Origin: Pedobacter sp. W3I1
Lineage (GTDB): Bacteria; Bacteroidota; Bacteroidia; Sphingobacteriales; Sphingobacteriaceae
Length of the DNA: 64,000 nt
NCBI RefSeq assembly: GCF_030816015.1
Contig: NZ_JAUSXN010000001.1
Span: 248,001 to 312,000, forward strand
Reading direction: 5' to 3'
The notes beneath the pieces were generated by a model. The model had not been told where the DNA came from, ran no database searches, and saw nothing but the letters and a program-made list of their open reading frames with translations. Positions 19,274-26,316 of the stretch are shown here, piece by piece (the stretch's first letter is position 1; every line of letters begins with the position of its first letter). The position numbers were made by a program, and so were the translations under genes.

Positions 19274-20675
19274 ACAAAAAACGATTAAACAAGAAATATC
19301 AGCATCTGGTGTTGGTTTACACACAGGCGCTAATGTTACTTTAACATTTTGCCCGGCCCCCGAAAATCATGGCTTTAAATTTCAGCGTATTGATTTAGAT
19401 GGCCACCCGATTATTGAAGCCGATGCAGATAACGTTACCGATACCTCACGAGGCACTACGCTTACTCAAAATGGCGCTAGCGTAAGTACTGTAGAACACG
19501 TAATGGCATCTTTGATTGGTATGGACCTTGATAACATACTCATTAAATTAGACGGCCCGGAAACACCAATTATGGACGGGAGCTCTATCCAGTTTGTTGA
19601 TTTACTGGAAGAAGTAGGTACAGTTGAGCAAAATGCAGATCGTGAGTATTTCACCATTCCACATAACATTACCTATACCGAAGAAGATAGAAAAGTAGAA
19701 ATTGTAGCCATGCCGTTAGACGATTATCGTTTTACGTGTATGATCGATTACAATTCTCCTGTTTTGGGCAGCCAGCACGCCGGCATTAATACCATTGCAG
19801 AGTTTAAGAAAGAAATTGCTTCTTGCCGTACCTTCTGTTTTTTACACGAATTAGAATACCAGTTATCTCACAATTTAATTAAAGGTGGTGATTTAAATAA
19901 TGCCATTGTAATTGTAGATAAAGAAGTTACGAAGGATGAATTAAGCCACCTGGCTAAATTATTTAACCGTAAAGATATCGATGTTGCCCCGCAAGGAATT
20001 TTGAACAACATGGAACTGCGTTATCAAAACGAGCCTGCCCGTCATAAATTATTAGATATGATTGGCGATTTAGCTTTGGTTGGCATGCATTTAAAAGGCC
20101 ATATTATGGCTGCCCGCCCAGGCCATGCAGCAAACGTTGCCTTTGCAAAAAAGATTAAAGCAGCAATTAAAAAAGAGAAAAATAAAAAAATACAGAAGGT
20201 TTACGATCCAAGTGCAAAACCATTATATGACGTTGTTCAGATTATGGATATTTTGCCTCACCGTCAGCCATTCTTATTCGTTGATAAAATATTAGAACTT
20301 TCGAAAAACCACGTGGTAGGCGTTAAAAACGTAACCATGAACGAAGAGTTTTTTAAAGGTCACTTTCCTGGTGCACCGGTTTTTCCTGGTGTAATTCAAA
20401 TTGAGGCTATGGCTCAGGTTGGTGGTATTTTAGTGTTAAGTACCGTTCCAGATCCTAGAAATTATTTAACTTATTTCTTAAAAATAGATAACGTACGTTT
20501 TAGGGCCCAGGTTCTTCCTGGCGATACTATTGTTTTCCGCTGCGATTTACTTGAACCGATCAGAAGGGGCATTGCCCAGATGAAAGGTGTAGGTATGGTT
20601 GGCGAAAAAATCGTTGTCGAAGCCGAAATGATGGCTCAAATTTCAAAAGTTAAACAAGCAGAACCCGCTCAATAA
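19263..20675 (+). CDS. lpxC/fabZ: Bifunctional UDP-3-O-acyl-GlcNAc deacetylase / 3-hydroxyacyl-ACP dehydratase (LpxC-FabZ fusion)
   Basis: 470 residues in two enzymes. Residues about 1-310 are LpxC: zinc ligand H79 in STVEHVMASL, the pair HKLLDMIGDLAL giving the second His and Asp, and the catalytic His in MAARPGHAAN. Residues about 322-465 are FabZ: ILPHRQPFLFVDK, then EEFFKGHFPGAPVFPGVIQI with the active His, and the Glu of IEAMAQVGG. LpxC commits precursor to lipid A; FabZ makes the enoyl-ACP needed for phospholipids. Both compete for 3-hydroxyacyl-ACP, so the fusion ties the two fluxes together in equal amounts. The fusion is a known Bacteroidota trait. Its stop codon shares one base with the lpxA start. 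Confidence 0.96.
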   Translation: MNVRQKTIKQEISASGVGLHTGANVTLTFCPAPENHGFKFQRIDLDGHPIIEADADNVTDTSRGTTLTQNGASVSTVEHVMASLIGMDLDNILIKLDGPETPIMDGSSIQFVDLLEEVGTVEQNADREYFTIPHNITYTEEDRKVEIVAMPLDDYRFTCMIDYNSPVLGSQHAGINTIAEFKKEIASCRTFCFLHELEYQLSHNLIKGGDLNNAIVIVDKEVTKDELSHLAKLFNRKDIDVAPQGILNNMELRYQNEPARHKLLDMIGDLALVGMHLKGHIMAARPGHAANVAFAKKIKAAIKKEKNKKIQKVYDPSAKPLYDVVQIMDILPHRQPFLFVDKILELSKNHVVGVKNVTMNEEFFKGHFPGAPVFPGVIQIEAMAQVGGILVLSTVPDPRNYLTYFLKIDNVRFRAQVLPGDTIVFRCDLLEPIRRGIAQMKGVGMVGEKIVVEAEMMAQISKVKQAEPAQ

Positions 20676-21460
20676 TGATACAACCTTTAGCATATATACA
20701 TCCCCAGGCAAAGATTGCCGAAAACGTGGTAATCGAACCCTTTGTAGTGATACATAAAGACGTTGTGATTGGTGAGGGAACCTGGATCGGATCGAATGTG
20801 ACCATTATGGATGGGGCACGTATCGGTAAAAATTGCCGCATATTTCCTGGTGCAGTAATATCTGGAGAACCACAGGATTTAAAATTCGCTGGTGAAGTTA
20901 CCACGGCAGAAATTGGTGATAATACCACCATACGTGAGTGCGTTACCATTAACCGTGGTACTAAAGATAAGTGGAAAACCACTATCGGCAGCAATTGTTT
21001 AATTCAGGCTTACTCGCACATTGCGCACGATTGTGAGGTTGGAAATAACTGTATTTTCTCTAACAGCACCACCTTGGCTGGCCACATTACCATTGGAAAC
21101 AATGTAGTTTTGGCAGGCCTGGTTGCCATACATCAATTCGTTAAAGTAGGCTCTTATGCTTTTGTAACTGGTGGTTCATTGGTCCGTAAGGATGTCCCTC
21201 CTTATGTTAAAGCGGCCCGCGAGCCACTATCTTATGCAGGCATTAACTCTGTGGGTTTGCGCAGAAGAGGTTTTACCAACGAACAGATTGACGAGATCCA
21301 AGAGATTTACCGTGTACTTTTTGTGAAGCACAATAATGTAACCAAAGCTTTAGACATGATTGAAGCCGAATTTAAACCTACTGAAATCCGTGATGAAATT
21401 GTAGATTTTATCCGTAATTCTAACCGTGGGGTAATGAAGGGCTTCGGAATGGGAAGCTAA
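20675..21460 (+). CDS. lpxA: Acyl-ACP--UDP-N-acetylglucosamine O-acyltransferase
   Basis: 261 residues, made mainly of hexapeptide repeats forming a left-handed beta-helix (VVIEPFVVIHKDVVIGEGTW onwards). The catalytic-histidine region is QAYSHIAHDCEVGNN and the substrate loop is GEPQDLKF. The C-terminal helical domain begins at SVGLRRRGFTNEQIDEIQ. It catalyses the first step of lipid A synthesis, acyl transfer to the 3-OH of UDP-GlcNAc, in the cytoplasm. The ATG overlaps the preceding stop (TAATG), so lpxD, lpxC/fabZ and lpxA form one coupled operon in reverse pathway order. Confidence 0.96.
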   Translation: MIQPLAYIHPQAKIAENVVIEPFVVIHKDVVIGEGTWIGSNVTIMDGARIGKNCRIFPGAVISGEPQDLKFAGEVTTAEIGDNTTIRECVTINRGTKDKWKTTIGSNCLIQAYSHIAHDCEVGNNCIFSNSTTLAGHITIGNNVVLAGLVAIHQFVKVGSYAFVTGGSLVRKDVPPYVKAAREPLSYAGINSVGLRRRGFTNEQIDEIQEIYRVLFVKHNNVTKALDMIEAEFKPTEIRDEIVDFIRNSNRGVMKGFGMGS

Positions 21461-21501
21461 CCCAGGCGGAAAGACCAAAGCTTAAAGCAAAATAAATATT
21501 C

Positions 21502-21969
21502 ATGAGTAATTTAACGCTAATCAGGACCGATTCAGACAATGCCGATTTTAGACAGTTGGTTGCTTTATTGGATAAAGATTTAGCCGTTAGAGATGGTGAA
21601 GACCATGCTTTTTATGCGCAGTTTAACAAGGTTGATGCCATCAAAGAAGTGATTGTTGTCTATCAAGATGGAAATCCTGTTGGTTGTGGTGCGATAAAAC
21701 CTTTCTCAACAACCCAGGCTGAGGTTAAAAGGATGTTTGTTCATCCAGATTATAGAAAGCAGGGGATTGCTGCTAAAGTTTTAAATGCCCTGGAAAGCTG
21801 GACCGCTGAACTGGGTTTTGCTGCTTGTGTTTTAGAAACAGGCAAGAAACAACCAGAGGCCATTGCACTTTACCAAAAAGTGGGGTACCACATTACACCT
21901 AACTACGGGCAATATATCGGCGTTGATAACAGCGTTTGTATGACTAAACCGCTTATCGCTAAACCCTAA
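21502..21969 (+). CDS. GNAT family N-acetyltransferase
   Basis: 155 residues with the GNAT core. The acetyl-CoA-binding motif A is VKRMFVHPDYRKQGIAAKVL, matching the R/QxxGxG/A pattern, and the later LETGKKQPEAIALYQKVGY is motif B. The N-terminal part holds the variable acceptor site. The substrate cannot be deduced. It begins 41 nt after lpxA and 14 nt before the ABC ATPase in the same direction, so it may be the tail of the lipid A operon. No direct role in lipid A is indicated. Confidence 0.85.
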   Translation: MSNLTLIRTDSDNADFRQLVALLDKDLAVRDGEDHAFYAQFNKVDAIKEVIVVYQDGNPVGCGAIKPFSTTQAEVKRMFVHPDYRKQGIAAKVLNALESWTAELGFAACVLETGKKQPEAIALYQKVGYHITPNYGQYIGVDNSVCMTKPLIAKP

Positions 21970-21983
21970 ACGCCCCGCAGTAA

Positions 21984-22613
21984 ATGAATATCTCTTTAAA
22001 TAATGTTGGCAGAAGATTTAATAAGGAGTGGATTTTCAGGAATTTAAGCACTGAATTATCTTCTGGCAATAGTTATGCAGTATTGGGGCCTAATGGTTCT
22101 GGCAAATCAACATTATTGAGTGTGCTAACAGGTAGTTTATCCCCTTCTGAGGGAGAAATCTCATTCTCAGACACCAAAGAGATTCCTGTAGAAAATATCT
22201 ACAAATACATCAGCCTGGCGGCGCCATATCTCGAACTGGTAGAAACATTTACCTTAAAAGAGAGCATTGATTTCCACTTTAAGTTCAAAAATTTTGCCAC
22301 AGGCCTTGACGCAAAAAAGCTGATTACTGTACTGGGGTTAGAAAAAGCAGCAAACAAACAAATTAAGTACTTTTCATCGGGAATGAAGCAAAGAACAAAA
22401 CTAGCTTTGGCCTGCTGTACCGATACACCAATTTTATTTTTAGATGAGCCAACGAGCAATTTAGACGTTCAGGGAATAAATTGGTACCGCGAACTGATCG
22501 AAAATTTCGGAAAGGATCGCCTAACGATAATTGGCTCCAATCAAATACAGGAATACGATTTCTGCACAAATCAGATACAAATATCAGATTACAAGCAAGT
22601 TAACAATAACTAA
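21984..22613 (+). CDS. ABC transporter ATP-binding protein
   Basis: 209 residues, the size of a single nucleotide-binding domain. Walker A is GPNGSGKST, the signature motif is YFSSGMKQRTKLA and Walker B is PILFLDEPTSNLD; all key residues are present. The C-terminal part ends soon after the switch region (TIIGSNQIQEYDFCTNQIQI), where His is replaced by Asn-Gln. This departure from the usual H-loop could lower ATPase activity. No permease gene is adjacent, so the partner and cargo are unknown. It follows the GNAT gene by 14 nt. Confidence 0.9.
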   Translation: MNISLNNVGRRFNKEWIFRNLSTELSSGNSYAVLGPNGSGKSTLLSVLTGSLSPSEGEISFSDTKEIPVENIYKYISLAAPYLELVETFTLKESIDFHFKFKNFATGLDAKKLITVLGLEKAANKQIKYFSSGMKQRTKLALACCTDTPILFLDEPTSNLDVQGINWYRELIENFGKDRLTIIGSNQIQEYDFCTNQIQISDYKQVNNN

Positions 22614-22678
22614 AGCTACCTGTAGTCAGTCTGTTTTGTCATACATTTGTATTATAAATAAATTTTTTTGAAAATATT

Positions 22679-22707
22679 TTGAGATTCACAAATTATACTT
22701 ACCTTTG
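22679..22707 (+). promoter_or_regulatory. Promoter of a candidate small RNA
   Basis: The -33 element TTG is at 22679-22681 and the -7 element TACCTTTG at 22700-22707, separated by 18 nt. Transcription should begin near 22713, far upstream of the first efp gene. Confidence 0.6.
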
Positions 22708-22712
22708 CACCA

Positions 22713-22879
22713 CCAAAAAGAGAAACAATTATTTAATTTATCTCTCTAAGTAAAAGATCATATTTTCCGTGTTTCGGAATCAAAATATATAGCCCGTAAA
22801 AGGCAAAGAGTTTTTCATAGTTTAGTTTGAGGTTTAGGTTGATTATGCCTTTGGAGTGGTTCCCAAAGGCATTTCTTTT
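22713..22879 (+). ncRNA. Candidate small structured RNA upstream of efp
   Basis: This stretch begins just after a strong promoter and ends at an intrinsic terminator, giving a transcript of about 165 nt with no convincing reading frame. It contains a hairpin at 22760-22788 (ATATTTTCCG paired with CGGAA and AAAATAT, two-base bulge) and the terminator stem at 22845-22872. I could not assign it to a known RNA family. Size and context would allow a 6S-like or regulatory RNA. The remaining part of the gap, 22880-23080, shows nothing I can support. Confidence 0.4.
22845..22879 (+). terminator. Intrinsic terminator of the candidate small RNA
   Basis: The 10-bp stem is ATGCCTTTGG (22845-22854) paired with CCAAAGGCAT (22863-22872), with an 8-nt loop and the T-rich tail TTTCTTTT. 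Confidence 0.65.
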
Positions 22880-23080
22880 ATACAGAGGTTTTTTTATTGT
22901 TTGTCCCATATTTTATGCATTGCACAGCCGCTCCTCCATAAACCCGATTGCACGAAAATACTTTTTGATGCACAGCCTTTTATCAGTTCTGCACCTACAA
23001 ACACAAAAAGATTTGAGAAAAAGCGGGACTATCGTACCCGATTAATGCTGGTTTTGCTTTTCAAATCTGTATGCATTTTT

Positions 23081-23088
23081 TAACTTTG
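23081..23088 (+). promoter_or_regulatory. Probable -7 promoter element of the first efp gene
   Basis: TAACTTTG fits TAnnTTTG and lies 40 nt before the ATG. A TTG at 23054-23056 is 24 nt upstream, longer than the usual 19-20, so the -33 assignment is weak. Confidence 0.5.
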
Positions 23089-23128
23089 ATTTTTAATCCA
23101 CAACAAAAACAATATTCACAATTATAAA

Positions 23129-23689
23129 ATGGCAAAGGCATCAGAAGTAAAAAGCGGAAATGTGCTTCGTTTTAACGGAGAGTTGGTAAGTGTAGAAGAG
23201 TACATTCACCGTACTCCAGGAAATTTAAGGGCTTTTTATCAGGCCCGAATGCGCAACGTAAAAACTGGAAAAATTGTAGAATACCGTTTCCGTACCGATG
23301 AAGAGGTAATAATTTGCCGCGTAGAAACCAACGACTATCAATATCTTTATGAAGACGGCGACTATTTGGTGGTGATGGATAACAACACTTTTGAACAGTA
23401 CAATATCCCTAAATTGCTTTTTGGAAACGCTATTAAGTTTTTAAAGGAGGGCATGAATGTTACCATCGCTTTTGAAAGTGACGAACCTATTGTTGCCCAG
23501 TTGCCTAATAGCGTTGAACTGGAAATCACCTACTCAGAACCTGCTGTAAAAGGCGATACCTCTACCAGTGCACAAAAATATGCCACCGTAGAAACTGGTG
23601 CCGAAATCAGAGTTCCGCTGTTTATTAATCAGGGCGATAAGGTGAAAGTTGATACCAAGACCGGTGAATACATGGAAAGAGTAAAATAG
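23129..23689 (+). CDS. Elongation factor P paralogue with altered tip loop
   Basis: 186 residues, full length for EF-P, with the three beta-barrel domains: N-terminal KOW-like (MAKASEVKSGNVLRF), central OB (ETNDYQYLYEDGDYLVV) and C-terminal OB (VELEITYSEPAVKGDTST ... GEYMERVK). The tip loop that enters the ribosomal peptidyl-transferase centre reads HRTPGNLRAF. The residue normally Lys (or Arg) is therefore Asn32, with Arg at position 34. The adjacent second copy has the canonical PGKGGAF. About two thirds of positions are identical between the two, suggesting tandem duplication and divergence. It could have a distinct stalling motif preference or lack the lysine modification. It has its own -7 box. 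Confidence 0.9.
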   Translation: MAKASEVKSGNVLRFNGELVSVEEYIHRTPGNLRAFYQARMRNVKTGKIVEYRFRTDEEVIICRVETNDYQYLYEDGDYLVVMDNNTFEQYNIPKLLFGNAIKFLKEGMNVTIAFESDEPIVAQLPNSVELEITYSEPAVKGDTSTSAQKYATVETGAEIRVPLFINQGDKVKVDTKTGEYMERVK

Positions 23690-23767
23690 CATAATATGAA
23701 GGTTTAAATTTCCTTAAACCCTAAGCCTTATACCTTAAACCTTTATAGGTTTTTATCAAAATAATTT

Positions 23768-23775
23768 TACCTTTG
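23768..23775 (+). promoter_or_regulatory. -7 promoter element of the canonical efp gene
   Basis: TACCTTTG lies 46 nt before the ATG of the second efp. No TTG is found at the expected -33 spacing. Confidence 0.55.
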
Positions 23776-23821
23776 CCGTCACGAAAAACTGAAATACAAA
23801 TCCAATTTAGGATAATACAAT

Positions 23822-24382
23822 ATGGCAAAAGCATCAGAAATTAAAACAGGTAACATCCTTCGTATAAACAATGAACTGGTTACTGTTGACGAATGGAATC
23901 ACCGTACACCAGGAAAAGGCGGAGCATTTTACACTGGTAAATTCCGTAACATTAAATCGGGCAGAATTGTTGAGGCACGTATGAATACCGACGAGGCTGT
24001 AGAAATTTGCCGCGTTGAAACCAACGATTACCAATACTTATATGAAGAAGGTGACTACTTGGTGGTAATGGATAACAACAACTACGAACAGTTTAACGTT
24101 GAGAAATCACTATTTGGTTCGGCTATTAAATTCCTAAAAGAAGGGATGAACATTATTGTTTCTATGGAAAGCGATGAAGCAATTATGGCTCAATTACCAA
24201 ACTTTGCTGAATTCGAAATTACCTATTCGGAGCCAGCTGTTAAAGGCGATACTTCTACAAACGCTTTAAAAGCAGCAACACTAGAAAATGGTGTTGAAGT
24301 TAAAGTGCCAATGTTTGTAAATCAAGGCGATAAAATTAAAATTGACACCCGTACCGGCGAATACGTTGAGCGTGTAAAGTAA
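23822..24382 (+). CDS. efp: Elongation factor P
   Basis: 186 residues with the full EF-P domain set. The tip loop is HRTPGKGGAFYTG with Lys32, the position equivalent to the modified Lys34 of E. coli EF-P. The family signature EITYSEPAVKGDTST is in the third domain. EF-P binds between the P and E sites and relieves ribosome stalling at consecutive prolines. No lysine-modifying genes (epmA/epmB) are in the window, so whether Lys32 is modified is unknown. It is separated from its divergent paralogue by 132 nt with its own promoter and is followed by a strong intrinsic terminator, so it is transcribed as a unit. Confidence 0.95.
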   Translation: MAKASEIKTGNILRINNELVTVDEWNHRTPGKGGAFYTGKFRNIKSGRIVEARMNTDEAVEICRVETNDYQYLYEEGDYLVVMDNNNYEQFNVEKSLFGSAIKFLKEGMNIIVSMESDEAIMAQLPNFAEFEITYSEPAVKGDTSTNALKAATLENGVEVKVPMFVNQGDKIKIDTRTGEYVERVK

Positions 24383-24400
24383 TTTTAACTCATTTTTTTA

Positions 24401-24436
24401 AAGCCTCTAAAATTAATTTTTAGAGGCTTTTTTTGT
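24401..24436 (+). terminator. Intrinsic terminator of efp
   Basis: AAGCCTCTAAAAATT-like left arm (from 24401) pairs with TTTTTAGAGGCTT and is followed by a long T-run ending at about 24436. The stem of at least 12 bp and the T tail make this one of the clearest terminators in the window. Confidence 0.85.
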
Positions 24437-24443
24437 TTTCTCA

Positions 24444-24476
24444 AGACCTATAAGGTTTCTGAAACCTTATAGGTCT
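24444..24476. repeat. Perfect 16-bp inverted repeat in the 5-FCL promoter region
   Basis: The arms AGACCTATAAGGTTTC (24444-24459) and GAAACCTTATAGGTCT (24461-24476) are perfect inverse copies around one base. The element overlaps where the -33 box of the next gene would be (the -7 box is at 24487). It could be an operator, a cruciform or a dispersed palindrome. Confidence 0.7.
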
Positions 24477-24486
24477 GTAAAATATT

Positions 24487-24494
24487 TACCTTTG
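24487..24494 (+). promoter_or_regulatory. -7 promoter element of 5-formyl-THF cyclo-ligase gene, implying a leaderless mRNA
   Basis: TACCTTTG ends four bases before the ATG at 24499. The expected transcription start falls on or next to the start codon. Confidence 0.65.
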
Positions 24495-24498
24495 TAGT

Positions 24499-25059
24499 AT
24501 GTTAAAAGCAGAAATCAGAAAGCAAGCCCTACAAGACAGGTTGTTGCTAAGCGACACAGAATACCAGGAACTAAACGAAGCGCTTTTAAAACAGTTTAAA
24601 ACACTCGATTTTAGCGGAATTAAAACGCTACACATCTTTTTGCCAATTAAAGAAAAAAAAGAGCCCGATACTTTCCTGCTGATTGAGTGGCTCAACCAAA
24701 CCAAGCCTGAGATTAAGATTATTGTACCAAAAGCTGATTTTGAAACAGCTTTGATGACGAACCACGAATACCTTGGTGTAGGCGACCTGAAGAAAAACCT
24801 ATACAATATTCTCGAACCGCAAAAGGGAAACCTCCATGAAGGCGAAGTGGATCTGGTTGTGATTCCACTTTTAGCTTTTGATAAACAGGGTTACCGCGTA
24901 GGTTATGGAAAGGGCTTTTACGATCGTTTTTTACAGGATATAAATGCTCAAAAAATAGGCTTATCTTTGTATCCTGCTATTGAAAAAATCGATGATGTGA
25001 ACGAACACGACATCAGGTTAGATTTTTGCATTACACCTAAAGAAATTATAAAGTTTTAA
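24499..25059 (+). CDS. 5-formyltetrahydrofolate cyclo-ligase
   Basis: 186 residues, the usual size. The N-terminus begins LKAEIRKQALQDRLLLS, followed by IFLPIKEKKEPDT, and the signature VDLVVIPLLAFDKQGYRVGYGKGFYDRFL holds the ATP and folate contact residues; VGYGKGFYDR is diagnostic. It converts 5-formyl-THF with ATP to 5,10-methenyl-THF in the cytoplasm. The gene starts right after a -7 box and is followed 10 nt later by a 52-codon gene likely to be translated from the same mRNA. It is not functionally linked to efp, from which a terminator separates it. Confidence 0.92.
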   Translation: MLKAEIRKQALQDRLLLSDTEYQELNEALLKQFKTLDFSGIKTLHIFLPIKEKKEPDTFLLIEWLNQTKPEIKIIVPKADFETALMTNHEYLGVGDLKKNLYNILEPQKGNLHEGEVDLVVIPLLAFDKQGYRVGYGKGFYDRFLQDINAQKIGLSLYPAIEKIDDVNEHDIRLDFCITPKEIIKF

Positions 25060-25069
25060 GCTTACCATC

Positions 25070-25228
25070 ATGCTACAAGAGATCGTTATCAAGACCGAAA
25101 AACAGTACGAAGACAACATGATTGCGGTATTCGAATTACAGGAAAAGGAAGAATTAACCGCTGAAGACCTGAAACAGATCGAGCTGATGCTGAAGGCTGG
25201 TGAGAAATATGAAGCTGAATATTTATAA
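25070..25228 (+). CDS. Small acidic protein, 52 residues, function unknown
   Basis: ATG at 25070 and TAA at 25226-25228, ten bases after the 5-formyl-THF cyclo-ligase stop. The sequence begins MLQEIVIKTEKQYEDNM and ends GEKYEAEYL. It is rich in Glu and Lys, has no membrane segment or Cys, and looks largely helical (EKEELTAEDLKQIELMLK). The regular codon usage and close spacing support a real gene in an operon with the cyclo-ligase. I recognise no family. A chance frame cannot be ruled out; conservation beside cyclo-ligase in relatives would decide. Confidence 0.55.
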   Translation: MLQEIVIKTEKQYEDNMIAVFELQEKEELTAEDLKQIELMLKAGEKYEAEYL

Positions 25229-25232
25229 CAAT

Positions 25233-25313
25233 CGTCATCCTGAACTTGTTTCAGGATCTATTCACAAGAAATTCACCTAACACAAAAGATGCTGAAATAA
25301 ATTCAGCATGACG
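25233..25313. repeat. REP-like double hairpin between convergent genes
   Basis: Hairpin one is ATCCTGAA / TTCAGGAT and hairpin two is GATGCTGAA / TTCAGCAT, enclosed by CGTCAT at 25233 and ATGACG at 25308-25313. It lies between the small protein and the convergent formimidoylglutamase gene and could end both transcripts. Confidence 0.6.
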
Positions 25314-25356
25314 CCAAAGGGAATATACCGTGTTTTCTGTGCCTCCGTGGCTGAGC

Positions 25357-26316
25357 CTAAGAAATATATGCCTTAATAAAATCACTCACCAGATAAGCTG
25401 CCAATTTAGACGTTAACTTACTCACCCTTCCATCCAACATTCGGGTTGCGCCTTCGCTTAGGTGCAAATAGGAAAATTTCTTTGCGCTGGTTAAAATCAA
25501 TTTTCTAATATCATTAACGGCAAAACCAGATGGTGTTTCGGCGCTCGAGATCACATTTTGAATACAATCTAAATCTATTTCCAAACCTGCAACCGATCCT
25601 ATTTCATTCACCATGTTAGTAAAATCAGCTCCAGTTAAAACATCGTCAAAAAACACAGCCTTAAGCTTTGGATTAGAGTCTATTTGATTTAAAATAGCTT
25701 CATTATTATAGTTTTGATGCAAGCCATACATACAATAATTATTGAGATAATTTTCTTTTAGTGCGTAAGAGAATCCGTTTCCACTATGTCTACCCTCCAA
25801 TTCTCTTAAATCAGCATGCGCATCAACATTCAAAACAGCTATTGGGAATTTATGCGCTAAGGAAATACCTTTAATTATCGGATAAGCATTATTGTGCCCA
25901 CCACCAATTACAATAGGTATTTTACCTGCAGCTACAATTTTCTCTATTACCGGATAAACCAGGTCATCAATCTGCGCTACTTTGTTTCTCAAGCCTTTTA
26001 CAGAAGAATCTTCGGGCTCATCGATTTCGAAATGGCCTAAAACCAAAATTTCTTCGCCATTTAAAAAGCGGTTGCTTTGGATATTTAAAAAAGCTACCAA
26101 AGCTGGTTTCCACATAGAGGCTGCACCTGCAATACCTAAGTTTGCACGTACGCCAATATCTTCCGGAATGCCTAACAATACAAATTTCGCATTTGCGCCT
26201 TCCAGTTCATCCCATGAGGATAAAACAGCAACCCTTTCACCCAGTTTGGTTTCGCCTTCACGAAGGATAATCAGATGATCGATGTCGCTTTGCGAATATA
26301 TTTTAAGGTTATCCAT
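25357..26316 (-). CDS. hutG: Formimidoylglutamase (arginase/ureohydrolase family)
   Basis: 319 residues from the ATG at 26316; a GTG at 26328 is less likely. The dinuclear manganese site of the ureohydrolase family is visible: GGGHNNAYP gives the first His, NVDAHADLR gives Asp-His-Asp, and LEIDLDCIQ gives the last two Asp. The start overlaps the end of the imidazolonepropionase gene by 8 nt. That coupling to hutI argues that the substrate is N-formimidoyl-L-glutamate, the product after imidazolonepropionate opening in histidine breakdown, rather than arginine or agmatine. Histidase and urocanase genes are not in the window. Confidence 0.83.
   Translation of the reverse strand: MDNLKIYSQSDIDHLIILREGETKLGERVAVLSSWDELEGANAKFVLLGIPEDIGVRANLGIAGAASMWKPALVAFLNIQSNRFLNGEEILVLGHFEIDEPEDSSVKGLRNKVAQIDDLVYPVIEKIVAAGKIPIVIGGGHNNAYPIIKGISLAHKFPIAVLNVDAHADLRELEGRHSGNGFSYALKENYLNNYCMYGLHQNYNNEAILNQIDSNPKLKAVFFDDVLTGADFTNMVNEIGSVAGLEIDLDCIQNVISSAETPSGFAVNDIRKLILTSAKKFSYLHLSEGATRMLDGRVSKLTSKLAAYLVSDFIKAYIS

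Noticed and set aside
19263..20675. LpxC-FabZ fusion as a frame error or assembly artefact
   Set aside because: Both domains are complete in one frame and this fusion is an established trait of Bacteroidota.
22827..23083. Two overlapping 70-75-codon frames before the first efp gene
   Set aside because: They run through the small-RNA terminator region, overlap each other in different frames and have no domain or promoter. The window is better explained as noncoding.
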